A DNA stretch of 64,000 bases from Bradyrhizobium sp. 21 (GTDB taxonomy: Bacteria > Pseudomonadota > Alphaproteobacteria > Rhizobiales > Xanthobacteraceae), in the NCBI RefSeq assembly GCF_023073335.1, contig NZ_JADPJG010000032.1, forward strand, positions 434,001 through 498,000. Reading direction: 5' to 3'. Below the pieces are notes generated by a model. That model was not told the DNA's origin and searched no databases. It saw nothing but the letters and a program-made list of their open reading frames with translations. Shown one piece after another: positions 44,341-51,899 of this stretch (within the stretch, counting starts at the first letter, position 1; every line of letters starts with the position of its first letter). The position numbers and the translations under genes are program-made.

Positions 44341-45392
44341 CCTATATTGCAAAGCCGAAATTCCATCATCCCGGTCTGAAGAAGAACGAGCTTGGCTACA
44401 CCCATCGCGACTACGAGGGCAAGGTCTCGACGTTGTGCGCCGGCTGCGGCCATGATTCGATCACGGCCTCGATCATCGAGGCCTGCTACGAGCTGTCGAT
44501 CGAGCCGCACCGGGTGGCCAAAATCTCCGGCATCGGCTGCTCGTCGAAGACCCCGGACTATTTCCTCGGCAACTCGCACGGCTTCAACACCGTGCACGGC
44601 CGAATGCCGTCCGTGCTGACGGGTGCCAACCTCGCCAATCGCGATTTGATCTATCTCGGCGTTTCCGGCGATGGCGATTCCGCCTCGATCGGCTTCGGCC
44701 AGTTCGCGCATTCGATCCGGCGCGGCGTCAACATGACCTATATCGTCGAGAACAACGGCGTCTATGGCCTGACCAAGGGCCAGTTCTCGGCGACCGCGGA
44801 CCGCGGTTCGAAGTCCAAGAAGGGCGTCACCAACACCGACAACGCCATCGACCTCGTCGCGATCGCGCTGCAGTTGGGTGCGACCTTCGTCGCGCGCTCG
44901 TTCTCCGGCGACAAGACCCAACTCGTGCCGCTGATCGCGGCGGCGATCCGCCACAAGGGCGCGTCCTTCATCGACGTCATCAGCCCCTGCATCGCCTTCA
45001 ACAACCACGCCGGCTCGACCAAGAGCTTCGACTATGTCCGCGAGCACAATGACGCGGTGAACCGGCTCGACGTGCTGGTCGGCCGCGATCCGATTGCGGT
45101 GGACTACGCGCCGGGCACGGTGCAAATGGTCGAGCAGCACGACGGCAGCAAGATCGCGTTGCGCAAGATCGACGCCGACTACGATCCGCATGACCGGCTC
45201 GGTGCCCAGACCTTCCTCCAGAAGCACGCCGCCAAGGGACAGATCGTCACCGGTCTGCTCTACGTCGATCCCGACGCGGAAGATCTGCACGCGCATCTCG
45301 ACACGGTGGCGACGCCGCTCAACACGCTGGAGGCGGACACGCTGTGCCCGGGCTCAGCGGCGCTGGACAAGTTCAACGCCAGCCTGCGGTGA
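44337..45392 (+). CDS. korB: 2-oxoacid:acceptor oxidoreductase, beta subunit
   Basis: A 351-residue thiamine-diphosphate subunit. The cluster-binding motif LCAGCGHD, IGCSSK and the ThDP site GDGDSASIGFGQFAHSIRRG with VENNGVYGLTKGQ are complete. It pairs with KorA. Oxidation of 2-oxoglutarate to succinyl-CoA is most likely, but pyruvate or branched oxoacids cannot be excluded. In an aerobic alphaproteobacterium this would bypass or back up the 2-oxoglutarate dehydrogenase complex. Confidence 0.9.
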   Translation: MTYIAKPKFHHPGLKKNELGYTHRDYEGKVSTLCAGCGHDSITASIIEACYELSIEPHRVAKISGIGCSSKTPDYFLGNSHGFNTVHGRMPSVLTGANLANRDLIYLGVSGDGDSASIGFGQFAHSIRRGVNMTYIVENNGVYGLTKGQFSATADRGSKSKKGVTNTDNAIDLVAIALQLGATFVARSFSGDKTQLVPLIAAAIRHKGASFIDVISPCIAFNNHAGSTKSFDYVREHNDAVNRLDVLVGRDPIAVDYAPGTVQMVEQHDGSKIALRKIDADYDPHDRLGAQTFLQKHAAKGQIVTGLLYVDPDAEDLHAHLDTVATPLNTLEADTLCPGSAALDKFNASLR

Positions 45393-45451
45393 GGGCGCAG
45401 TCCTGCGTCGGGTGAGGTATCGGCTCGGCCGATGCCCGGAGAAGTGCCGTT

Positions 45452-46024
45452 CTAGCTGATGCGCTCGGGCTCCGGCACGGATCGGCCCGGATATGCAAAT
45501 CGGCCGGCAGTCCAGTATTGCCTGCAGGTATCGAACAGCGTTTGGCTGTCCATGGTCAGGCCGCCGGCGTTGACGACCACGCCATCCGCGCCAAGCGCCT
45601 TGTTCATCAGGGACAATAGGCCCTTCAGAAGGCCCCCGGCGAACCGGTGGGCGACAAGGGGGTCGAGTTTGAGCACCACGATCTTCTGACCGCGATACTG
45701 CCAGATCAATATGTCCCGGACGGACTGCCAAGCGATAATTTCATCGGCGATCCTGGTGTCGCGAATGCCGACACGGCCGATGAAAACGACCGCCTCCCTC
45801 GCGGAAATCAACATCCAGAGGGTCTTGCATGTAGCGAAGCTGAACAACGCGACTCCGACATAGCAGGCCGTCATCTGGAACACGTTGGTGTCCTTGCCGT
45901 GGTACCAGTTGAATGCGACCGCGGTGCACATGAGCGTCGCCAGCAGGCCGATGCCGAAAAACTTGAGCAACCGCCCCCGGGAATAGCCGATCGAAAGATT
46001 GGGCAGGTTCTGATCTACGGTCAT
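45452..46024 (-). CDS. Membrane protein of the STM3941 type, paralogue 1
   Basis: A 190-residue protein with two N-terminal membrane helices (KFFGIGLLATLMCTAVAF and ACYVGVALFSFATCKTLWML). A soluble beta domain follows, with GIRDTRI, IIAWQSVRDI and RGQKIVVLKLDP. The same pattern recurs in the gene at 54141, so they are paralogues. The fold looks PH-like, but no function is known. It converges with korB and is divergent from the next exported protein. Both paralogues share a 13-mer just upstream. Confidence 0.72.
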   Translation of the reverse strand: MTVDQNLPNLSIGYSRGRLLKFFGIGLLATLMCTAVAFNWYHGKDTNVFQMTACYVGVALFSFATCKTLWMLISAREAVVFIGRVGIRDTRIADEIIAWQSVRDILIWQYRGQKIVVLKLDPLVAHRFAGGLLKGLLSLMNKALGADGVVVNAGGLTMDSQTLFDTCRQYWTAGRFAYPGRSVPEPERIS

Positions 46025-46228
46025 TTTCGATCGCCACCGGCCATTTGCGACAACCCGGGGCTTATCAATGGCCCGCCTTCTAAGGTGTTAGTCTTGGAAC
46101 CTTGCGCGAGGCTCTCCCCGCGGCAGTGCGAGGCACTTGAACGCGCGATGTGCGGCTTGCGACTAACCGCCAGTTGGCCCTCACCGTCCCGATGCGGGCC
46201 CTCAATGACTAACGCGCCCGGTGCGATC

Positions 46229-46849
46229 ATGAAACTTGCATTCGCTGTTCCGCTTACCCTTGCCGCATTCATCGGCGCCGTCCGCGCCGAGGACGCCTCC
46301 GACATCCACGAGACGAACCAGACCGAGGCCGAGACCTTCAACGCACGCATGTATGCGGGTCCACCCGGCAGCAAGGCCTATGCCTGCTTCATCCGCCGCT
46401 ACGATGCGGAGCATCTCGCGCGGCATCCCAGGCAGAAAGTCGCCTCGATGAAGCTGCTGGTTTCCGCGGAGACCGACGCGGAGGACAAGCAGCTGCACAA
46501 TTCCTTCCGCCTCGGCTTCAGGTATCGCCACCGCTCCGGCGATTTCGATTCCAGCGGCTCCTGCCACCACGTGGTATTCGTGAAGGACGGCAGCGAGGTC
46601 CGTCTCGCTTGCGGCGTCGACTGCGAGGGCGGCGGCATCGGCGTCGCGCTCTCGAAGGACAACAAGTCCGCGATCGTGCGGCTCGCGCGTGTCAGGGTCT
46701 GGCAGAACAACAAGCCGGATGACGACGCCGAGCAATCGCTGGTCGCCGGCGCCGATGACGGGATTTTCCGCCTCGACCGCACCGACACCGGCGAGTGCGC
46801 CTCGCTGGTGACCGACCGCAAGGAACTCGCCGCGCTCCGCCACAAATGA
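46229..46849 (+). CDS. Exported hypothetical protein
   Basis: A 206-residue protein with a Sec signal peptide (KLAFAVPLTLAAFIGAVRAE). The mature region has several Cys (YACFIRR, GSCHHVVF, LACGVDCEGGG, GECASL), which would suit disulphides in the periplasm. I do not recognise the family. The start at 46229 gives a clean signal peptide; an in-frame ATG at 46205 would add eight residues. It is 42 bases upstream of the DsrE gene and may be co-transcribed with it. Confidence 0.7.
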   Translation: MKLAFAVPLTLAAFIGAVRAEDASDIHETNQTEAETFNARMYAGPPGSKAYACFIRRYDAEHLARHPRQKVASMKLLVSAETDAEDKQLHNSFRLGFRYRHRSGDFDSSGSCHHVVFVKDGSEVRLACGVDCEGGGIGVALSKDNKSAIVRLARVRVWQNNKPDDDAEQSLVAGADDGIFRLDRTDTGECASLVTDRKELAALRHK

Positions 46850-46891
46850 TATGTCTCCGGCAAACGTCAGCGCCAGTCGAGGGAGATCGCC

Positions 46892-47341
46892 ATGAACCGC
46901 CGGAACATCTTGTGGAGCGCCGCCTCGGCGTTGGGCGCAGCGTTTGCCGCATCCCGTGCCGAGGCCGCGACGGAAGCCACCGCCAACACCAAGCTGAAGG
47001 TCGTCTATCATCTCAGCGATGCCGAGAAGGTGAATTTCGTGCTCGGCAACATCCAGAATCACATCGACGGCGTCGGCGGCGCCGAGCACGTCACGATCGC
47101 GCTGGTGGTCCACGGGCCGGCGCTGAAGGCGTTTCATTGGGCGCAGGCCAACCCTGACATCAGCAAGCACGTCGGCGATTTCTCCAAGGACGGCGTCGAG
47201 CTCGCGGCCTGCGGCAACACCATGAAGGCGCAGAACGTCACGCTCACCGACCTCCTGCCGGGCTTCGTCAGCGCGGAAAAGGGCGGCGTGGTCCGTTTGG
47301 CCGAGCTGCAGTCGCAAGGTTATCTCTATCTACGGCCGTAG
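46892..47341 (+). CDS. DsrE/DsrF-like family protein, exported
   Basis: A 149-residue protein with a twin-arginine-like leader (NRRNILWSAASALG, cleavage near RAEA). The mature part has the DsrE-like fold: KVVYHLSDAEKVNFVLGNIQ, VTIALVVHGPALKAF, and VELAACGNTMKAQN with one Cys. Related proteins handle sulfur or act in periplasmic redox reactions; the Cys is where a persulfide would sit. No other sulfur genes are nearby. Confidence 0.82.
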   Translation: MNRRNILWSAASALGAAFAASRAEAATEATANTKLKVVYHLSDAEKVNFVLGNIQNHIDGVGGAEHVTIALVVHGPALKAFHWAQANPDISKHVGDFSKDGVELAACGNTMKAQNVTLTDLLPGFVSAEKGGVVRLAELQSQGYLYLRP

Positions 47342-47357
47342 CTCCGAACGAGGTGCG

Positions 47358-47474
47358 CTCCCTCCCGCGCTTGCGGTGGAGGGTTGGGGAGAGGGTGTCT
47401 CAGCAATCGAGACCCCCGAGAGGAGAAGCCCTCACCCGACGCTTCGCGTCGACCTCTCCCGCATGCGGGAGAGG
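47358..47474. repeat. Palindromic intergenic repeat, family D
   Basis: CTCCCTCCCGCGCTTGCGG, then GTTGGGGAGAGGGTG, is followed at a distance by CCCTCACCC and GACCTCTCCCGCATGCGGGAG. It includes the local hairpins CTCCCGCATGCGGGAG and GACGCTTCGCGTC. It resembles dispersed rhizobial repeats and fills the gap before the ArsR promoter. Confidence 0.65.
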
Positions 47475-47519
47475 CAAGAGCAGCCCGCTGAACCCCTTCC
47501 CAACTCATCTGCATTCCCC

Positions 47520-47548
47520 TTGACTATCGATAACCCTGGCGTTATCAA
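47520..47548 (+). promoter_or_regulatory. Sigma-70-type promoter of the arsR operon
   Basis: The -35 box TTGACT (47520-47525) and -10 box TATCAA (47543-47548) are separated by 17 bases. Transcription would begin near 47555, inside the operator palindrome that follows. Confidence 0.55.
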
Positions 47549-47551
47549 TTG

Positions 47552-47575
47552 ATCCATAACTTATGAGTTATGGAT
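47552..47575. promoter_or_regulatory. Perfect operator palindrome of the ArsR-family regulator
   Basis: The arms ATCCATAACT and AGTTATGGAT are exact inverted repeats of 10 bp around TATG. It lies at the predicted transcription start, directly before the regulator gene. The size and symmetry are those of ArsR-family operators, so autorepression is likely. Confidence 0.65.
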
Positions 47576-47580
47576 TCCGC

Positions 47581-47904
47581 ATGCCCGCCGCCCCCGATCT
47601 GCTGTTCAAGACGCTGGCCGATCCCACCCGGCGGGCGATCTTCGAGCGGCTTTGCCGCGAAGGGGAACAGACAGTCGGGGCACTGACGGCGCAGTCAGGT
47701 GTTTCCCAGCCGGCGGTCTCGAAACATCTCGGCGCGCTGAAGCAGGCCGGCCTCGTGCGCGACCGCCATCAAGGACGGCAGACGCATTACAGCGCACAGC
47801 CCGGTGCGCTCAATCCGCTGATCGACTGGACCAGCCAGATGGCCGGGTTCTGGCAAAACCGGCTCGACGCGCTCGACGATCTCCTGAAGAGGATGGACCA
47901 ATGA
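47581..47904 (+). CDS. ArsR family transcriptional regulator
   Basis: A 107-residue winged-helix regulator: LLFKTLADPTRRAIFERLCR, then GALTAQSGVSQPAVSKHLGA for the recognition helix. It lacks the Cys of metal-sensing ArsR proteins and matches the branch that accompanies SRPBCC (AHSA1) genes. I prefer the ATG at 47581, because one at 47563 lies within the operator palindrome and only about 8 bases from the predicted transcript start. Its stop overlaps the SRPBCC start (ATGA). Confidence 0.88.
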   Translation: MPAAPDLLFKTLADPTRRAIFERLCREGEQTVGALTAQSGVSQPAVSKHLGALKQAGLVRDRHQGRQTHYSAQPGALNPLIDWTSQMAGFWQNRLDALDDLLKRMDQ

Positions 47905-48332
47905 CCGAAGCTGCCGCCGAGATGCGCTCCGTCGTCATCGAGCGCGAGTTTGCCTTCCCGGCCGAGCGGATCTGGCGCGCGCTGACGCAGCCGCATCTCA
48001 TCGAGGAATGGCTGATGAAGAACGACTTCAAGCCGGCCGTCGGCCATCGCTTCAATCTTCGCGGCGAGTGGGGCGGCGTGCTGGACTGCGAGGTCCTCAC
48101 CATCGAGCCGCAGAAGGTTCTCGCCTATACCTGGAATTTCACGCATGAGGACGCGGCGTTCGATCTCAAGAGCGTCGTGACCTTTACGCTGACACCGAGG
48201 GGCGCGAGTACGCATCTGCGCGTCGAGCAGGCCGGCTTCAGCCCGACGCAGAAGCAGGCCTTTGGCGGCGCCCATGCCGGCTGGAAGCAGTTTTTCGCGA
48301 AGCTGGACGAGGTGCTGGCGCGGGCAGACTAG
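47901..48332 (+). CDS. SRPBCC (AHSA1-like) domain protein
   Basis: A 143-residue protein with the helix-grip fold. Landmarks are IEREFAFPAERIWRALTQP, HLIEEWLM and the C-terminal helix GGAHAGWKQFFAKLDEVL. Members bind hydrophobic ligands, and those coupled to ArsR regulators are common but mostly uncharacterised. It is translationally coupled to the regulator. Confidence 0.88.
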   Translation: MTEAAAEMRSVVIEREFAFPAERIWRALTQPHLIEEWLMKNDFKPAVGHRFNLRGEWGGVLDCEVLTIEPQKVLAYTWNFTHEDAAFDLKSVVTFTLTPRGASTHLRVEQAGFSPTQKQAFGGAHAGWKQFFAKLDEVLARAD

Positions 48333-48372
48333 CCTGGCCACCGGCATCCATCATTTCTCAGAGGAGGTCTCA

Positions 48373-48597
48373 TTGAGTTCGAACATGTGGATTCGACAGA
48401 TCCATCGCTGGCTGTCGATCGCCTTCACGCTCGCCGTCATCGCCAACATCGTCGCCATGACGATGCAGGTCCAGGCCGTGTGGATCGGCTTCCTGGCGCT
48501 CGTTCCGCTGATCCCATTGCTCGCGACGGGGCTCTATTTGTTCGCGCTGCCCTATCTCGCCCAGCACGACGACGCGCGAAGCGAGGCGGGATCATGA
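48373..48597 (+). CDS. Small two-helix membrane protein
   Basis: A 74-residue protein with two membrane helices (LSIAFTLAVIANIVAM and IGFLALVPLIPLLATGLYLF). A TTG at 48373 has an ideal site (GAGGAGG, 5 bases away), so I take it as the start; an ATG at 48385 is the alternative. Its stop overlaps the start of the DUF1801 gene. It lies 40 bases after the SRPBCC gene, within one operon. Function unknown. Confidence 0.72.
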   Translation: MSSNMWIRQIHRWLSIAFTLAVIANIVAMTMQVQAVWIGFLALVPLIPLLATGLYLFALPYLAQHDDARSEAGS

Positions 48598-49064
48598 AGA
48601 AGGCCGTGACCGCGAAGACAAGCAGCGCGAAGGACGCAAATGGACCTTCGCCTTCGAGGCTGATCGACGGCCGGATCAAGGAGCTCGGCGACTGGCGCGG
48701 CGAGATGCTCGGGCGGATCCGCGCTTTGATCAAGGAGGCCGATCCTGAGGTCGTCGAGGAATGGAAATGGCGCGGCGTGCCCGTGTGGGAGCACGACGGC
48801 ATCATTTGCACCGGCGAGACCTACAAAGCCGTCGTGAAGATGACGTTTGCCAAGGGTGCGGCGCTTGAGGATCCTGCCGGCCTGTTCAATTCAAGCCTCG
48901 AGGGGAATGTGCGGCGCGCGATCGATTTCCACGAGGGCGCGAAGATCAATGAGAAGGCGCTGAAGATGCTCATCCGCGCCGCTGTGGCCTTGAATGCATC
49001 CAAGGCCAAGGCCAAGAGCAAGCCGGCTAACAAGAGCAAGCCGGCCAAAAAGCGTTCGGCGTAG
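48594..49064 (+). CDS. DUF1801 domain protein with Lys-rich tail
   Basis: A 156-residue protein. Residues about 20-130 form the YdhG-like DUF1801 domain (EEWKWRGVPVWEHDGIICTG, then YKAVVKMTFAKGAAL). The last 25 residues are a Lys/Ala/Pro/Ser tail (KAKAKSKPANKSKPAKKRSA), like the nucleic-acid-binding tails of histone-H1-like proteins. It overlaps the preceding membrane gene by 4 bases. The domain has no settled function. Confidence 0.8.
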   Translation: MKKAVTAKTSSAKDANGPSPSRLIDGRIKELGDWRGEMLGRIRALIKEADPEVVEEWKWRGVPVWEHDGIICTGETYKAVVKMTFAKGAALEDPAGLFNSSLEGNVRRAIDFHEGAKINEKALKMLIRAAVALNASKAKAKSKPANKSKPAKKRSA

Positions 49065-49073
49065 CCGGCGGCG

Positions 49074-50609
49074 TCAGGCCGCCGCGGTGATCGGGCGCGG
49101 GCTCACGACATATTCGCGCAAGACCTTGTCTTGAGCGTCGACCTCGATCAGCGAGACGTCATAGGTCCAGAGATCGGCGAGATGCTGCAGCACCCGCTTG
49201 GCATCGGTCTCGTTGAGCTGCGAGCCCTTGATGACGTGATGATGCAGGATCAGCCGGCGGTCACCTGAGAGATCGACGTCGACCACTTCGATATTGGCGT
49301 CGATGTAGCCGACATCATGTTGCCGCGCCAGCTCGCGGCGCACACGGCGGAAGCCGCGTTCGTCGTGGATGGCATCGACCCGGATGCCGGCACGCTCCTC
49401 GGGATCGTCGTGCAGATGGAACATCCGGAGCTGTCGCATCAGCTTGGGGCTCAGAAACTGGGCAATAAAACTCTCATCGCGATAATTGGCCCAGACGTCG
49501 CGCAGCACGCCCATCACGTCGTTCTTCCCGGCGATATCCGGAAACCACTCGCGGTCCTCGTCCGCGGGATTGGTGACGATGCGCTCGATGTCCTGCATCA
49601 TGGCAAAGCCAAGTGCGTAAGGATTGAAACCCGAGAAGCGCTGATCGTCGAATTCGGGCTGGAACACCACGTTGGTGTGCGATTGCAGGAATTCGAGGAA
49701 ATTGCCGTCGGAGATGCGGCCCTGCTGATGCAGCTTGGTCATGATGCGATAGTGGACGTAGGTCGCCGTCCCCTCGTTCATCACCTTGGTCTGGCTTTGC
49801 GGATAGAAATATTGCGCGATGTGGCGAACGACGCGCAGCAGCTCACGCTGCCAGGGCGCCAGACGCGGCGCGCTCTTCTCCAGGAAGTAGAGCAGGTTCT
49901 CCTGCGGCAGGCCGAGCAGCTTGCGGCGTCGCTCGACGCTGAGCGCAGACCGGGTCTTGCTCTTACCCGCCGGCACGGTACGCCAGAGGTCATTGAAGAC
50001 TTCCTCTTCGTGCTGGCGGCGTCGCCCTGCCCGCTTCTCCTCGGCACGCAGATCCAGCTTCTTCTTGCCGGGATAGCGATCGATGCCGTGCGACATCAGC
50101 GCATGCGCGGCATCCAGGGTACGCTCGACCTCGACGCGGCCATAGCGCTCCTCGCAGCTCATCACATAGTTCTTGGCAAAGTCGAGATAGTCCAGAATAC
50201 CGTCGGCGTCAGTCCACTGCTTGAACAGATAATTGTTCTTGAAGAAGTGGTTGTGACCGAAGGCTGCGTGCGCGATCACCAGCGTCTGCATCGTCGCCGT
50301 GTTCTCCTCCATCAGATAGGAGATGCACGGCGAGGAGTTGATCACGATCTCATAGGCGAGCCCCATCAGGCCCTTGCGGTAGGACGCCTCGTGGAACGCG
50401 AAGTGCTTGCCGAAGGACCAGTGCTTGTAGAACAGGGGCATGCCGACCGACGAGTAGGCATCCAGCATCTGCTCGGCGGTGATCACCTCGATCTGGTTCG
50501 GATAGACGTCGAGCCCGAGATCGTTCTTGGCCACCTCCTCGCAGGCGTCGGTAATGCGCTGCAAGGTGTGGAAATCCCAATCCGCGCCTTCGAACAATCT
50601 TTCCGTCAT
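49074..50609 (-). CDS. SpoVR family protein (YcgB-like)
   Basis: A 511-residue soluble protein of the SpoVR family: YPNQIEVITAEQMLDAYSSV, SFGKHFAFHEASYRKGLMGLAYEIVINSSPCIS-type segment (here IVINSSPCISYLMEENT), HAAFGHNHFFKNN and NEGTATYVHYRIM. It is the third gene of the prkA-yeaH-spoVR set, and its start overlaps the yeaH stop (ATGA). The set is linked to stationary phase and nitrogen starvation in enterobacteria; the biochemical role is unknown. Confidence 0.94.
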   Translation of the reverse strand: MTERLFEGADWDFHTLQRITDACEEVAKNDLGLDVYPNQIEVITAEQMLDAYSSVGMPLFYKHWSFGKHFAFHEASYRKGLMGLAYEIVINSSPCISYLMEENTATMQTLVIAHAAFGHNHFFKNNYLFKQWTDADGILDYLDFAKNYVMSCEERYGRVEVERTLDAAHALMSHGIDRYPGKKKLDLRAEEKRAGRRRQHEEEVFNDLWRTVPAGKSKTRSALSVERRRKLLGLPQENLLYFLEKSAPRLAPWQRELLRVVRHIAQYFYPQSQTKVMNEGTATYVHYRIMTKLHQQGRISDGNFLEFLQSHTNVVFQPEFDDQRFSGFNPYALGFAMMQDIERIVTNPADEDREWFPDIAGKNDVMGVLRDVWANYRDESFIAQFLSPKLMRQLRMFHLHDDPEERAGIRVDAIHDERGFRRVRRELARQHDVGYIDANIEVVDVDLSGDRRLILHHHVIKGSQLNETDAKRVLQHLADLWTYDVSLIEVDAQDKVLREYVVSPRPITAAA

Positions 50610-51886
50610 GGAGCGGCTTTCTCCTGGGTTTCGCGGCGCTGGAACAGGTCGTGGAACACCGGAAAAATCTCGCTGCGCTCGCTGACCTTGCGCATCGAGA
50701 GCGGTGCGCCGCCGTTACGCAGGCGCTCATAGAGGGTCCAGAGCGAGGAGTCGGAGAGATCAAAGGCGCTGCCGCCGGATTCCCCGACCTCGAGATAGGC
50801 AAAGAACTGGCAAACCGGAAGGATCTTGTCGGTCAGCAGCATGCCGGCGAGCTCGCCGTCGGAATAGGAGTTGTCGCCGTCGGAGGCCTGCGCAGCGTAA
50901 ATATTCCAGTCCGACGGGTTGAAGCGCTCGCGCACGATCTCGTGCATCGCCTGAAGCGCGCTGGAGACCAGCGTGCCGCCCGAGGCCGGGCCGTAGAAGA
51001 AGGTCTGCTCGTCCACCTCCTCGGCGCGGTCGGTGTGGCGGATGAAGACGATGTCGACATGCTTATAGCGGCGCTTCAGGAACACGTAGAGCAGCATGTA
51101 GAAGCGCTTGGCGAGATCCTTCATGTGCTCGGACATCGATCCCGACACGTCCATCAGGCAGAACATCACGGCCTGGGCAACGGGCTTGGGCACCGTCTCG
51201 AAGCGGCGATAGCGGATGTCGAGCGGATCGATGAAGGGAATCCGCCTGGATTTCGCTTGCAGCTTTTCAAGCTGGGCGAGCAGCACCACACGCTCGTCCT
51301 CGTCGGTGCAGGCGGCGATCGCGGATTCCAGCTCTTCGATCTCCTCCTTGCTGGGACGCTTGAGCGCGATGCGGCGTGCAAGCGCGCGCCGCACCGTTCG
51401 GCTGACCGAGATGTTGGAGGGCGAGCCCGAGGTGGTATAGCCGGCGCGCTGGATGCCCTCGCTCTCGGTGTGCGCGATCTTGCGCTTGGCAAGGTCCGGC
51501 AGTTCGAGATCGTCGAGGAAGAGATCGACGAATTCGTCGCGGCTCAAGACGAAGCGGAAGGCATCCTCGCTGTCGCCTTCGCCGGGACCGGAATCCTTGG
51601 CGCTGCCCTGGCCCGAGCGCTGGAGATAGTCGCCCTCCACGAACTTCTTGTTGCCGGGCAACACCATATCGCGCGTTCCGCCTTCACGGCGGAAGCGCGG
51701 CTCTTGCATGCCGTCGAGCGGGATCGTGACTTCGCCACCCTCCAGGACATCCTTGATGTCGCGTTCCTGCGAGGTCTTCTTGACGGCGCCCTGCACCAGG
51801 GATTTGGCCCGACGCAAGAACCGCTGGCGGTTCTCAAGACTTTTGCCGCCTGGATTCAGGCGCCGATCAATAATGTGAATCGCCAC
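50606..51886 (-). CDS. YeaH/YhbH family protein (VWA-like)
   Basis: A 426-residue protein with DUF444. The N-terminus (IIDRRLNPGGKSLENRQRFL) and the von Willebrand A-like metal site (MFCLMDVSGSMSEHMKDLAK) are typical. It is the partner of PrkA and SpoVR. The gene starts 13 bases after the prkA stop and is coupled to spoVR. Confidence 0.94.
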   Translation of the reverse strand: MAIHIIDRRLNPGGKSLENRQRFLRRAKSLVQGAVKKTSQERDIKDVLEGGEVTIPLDGMQEPRFRREGGTRDMVLPGNKKFVEGDYLQRSGQGSAKDSGPGEGDSEDAFRFVLSRDEFVDLFLDDLELPDLAKRKIAHTESEGIQRAGYTTSGSPSNISVSRTVRRALARRIALKRPSKEEIEELESAIAACTDEDERVVLLAQLEKLQAKSRRIPFIDPLDIRYRRFETVPKPVAQAVMFCLMDVSGSMSEHMKDLAKRFYMLLYVFLKRRYKHVDIVFIRHTDRAEEVDEQTFFYGPASGGTLVSSALQAMHEIVRERFNPSDWNIYAAQASDGDNSYSDGELAGMLLTDKILPVCQFFAYLEVGESGGSAFDLSDSSLWTLYERLRNGGAPLSMRKVSERSEIFPVFHDLFQRRETQEKAAP

Positions 51887-51899
51887 TTTCTCATCCGCC

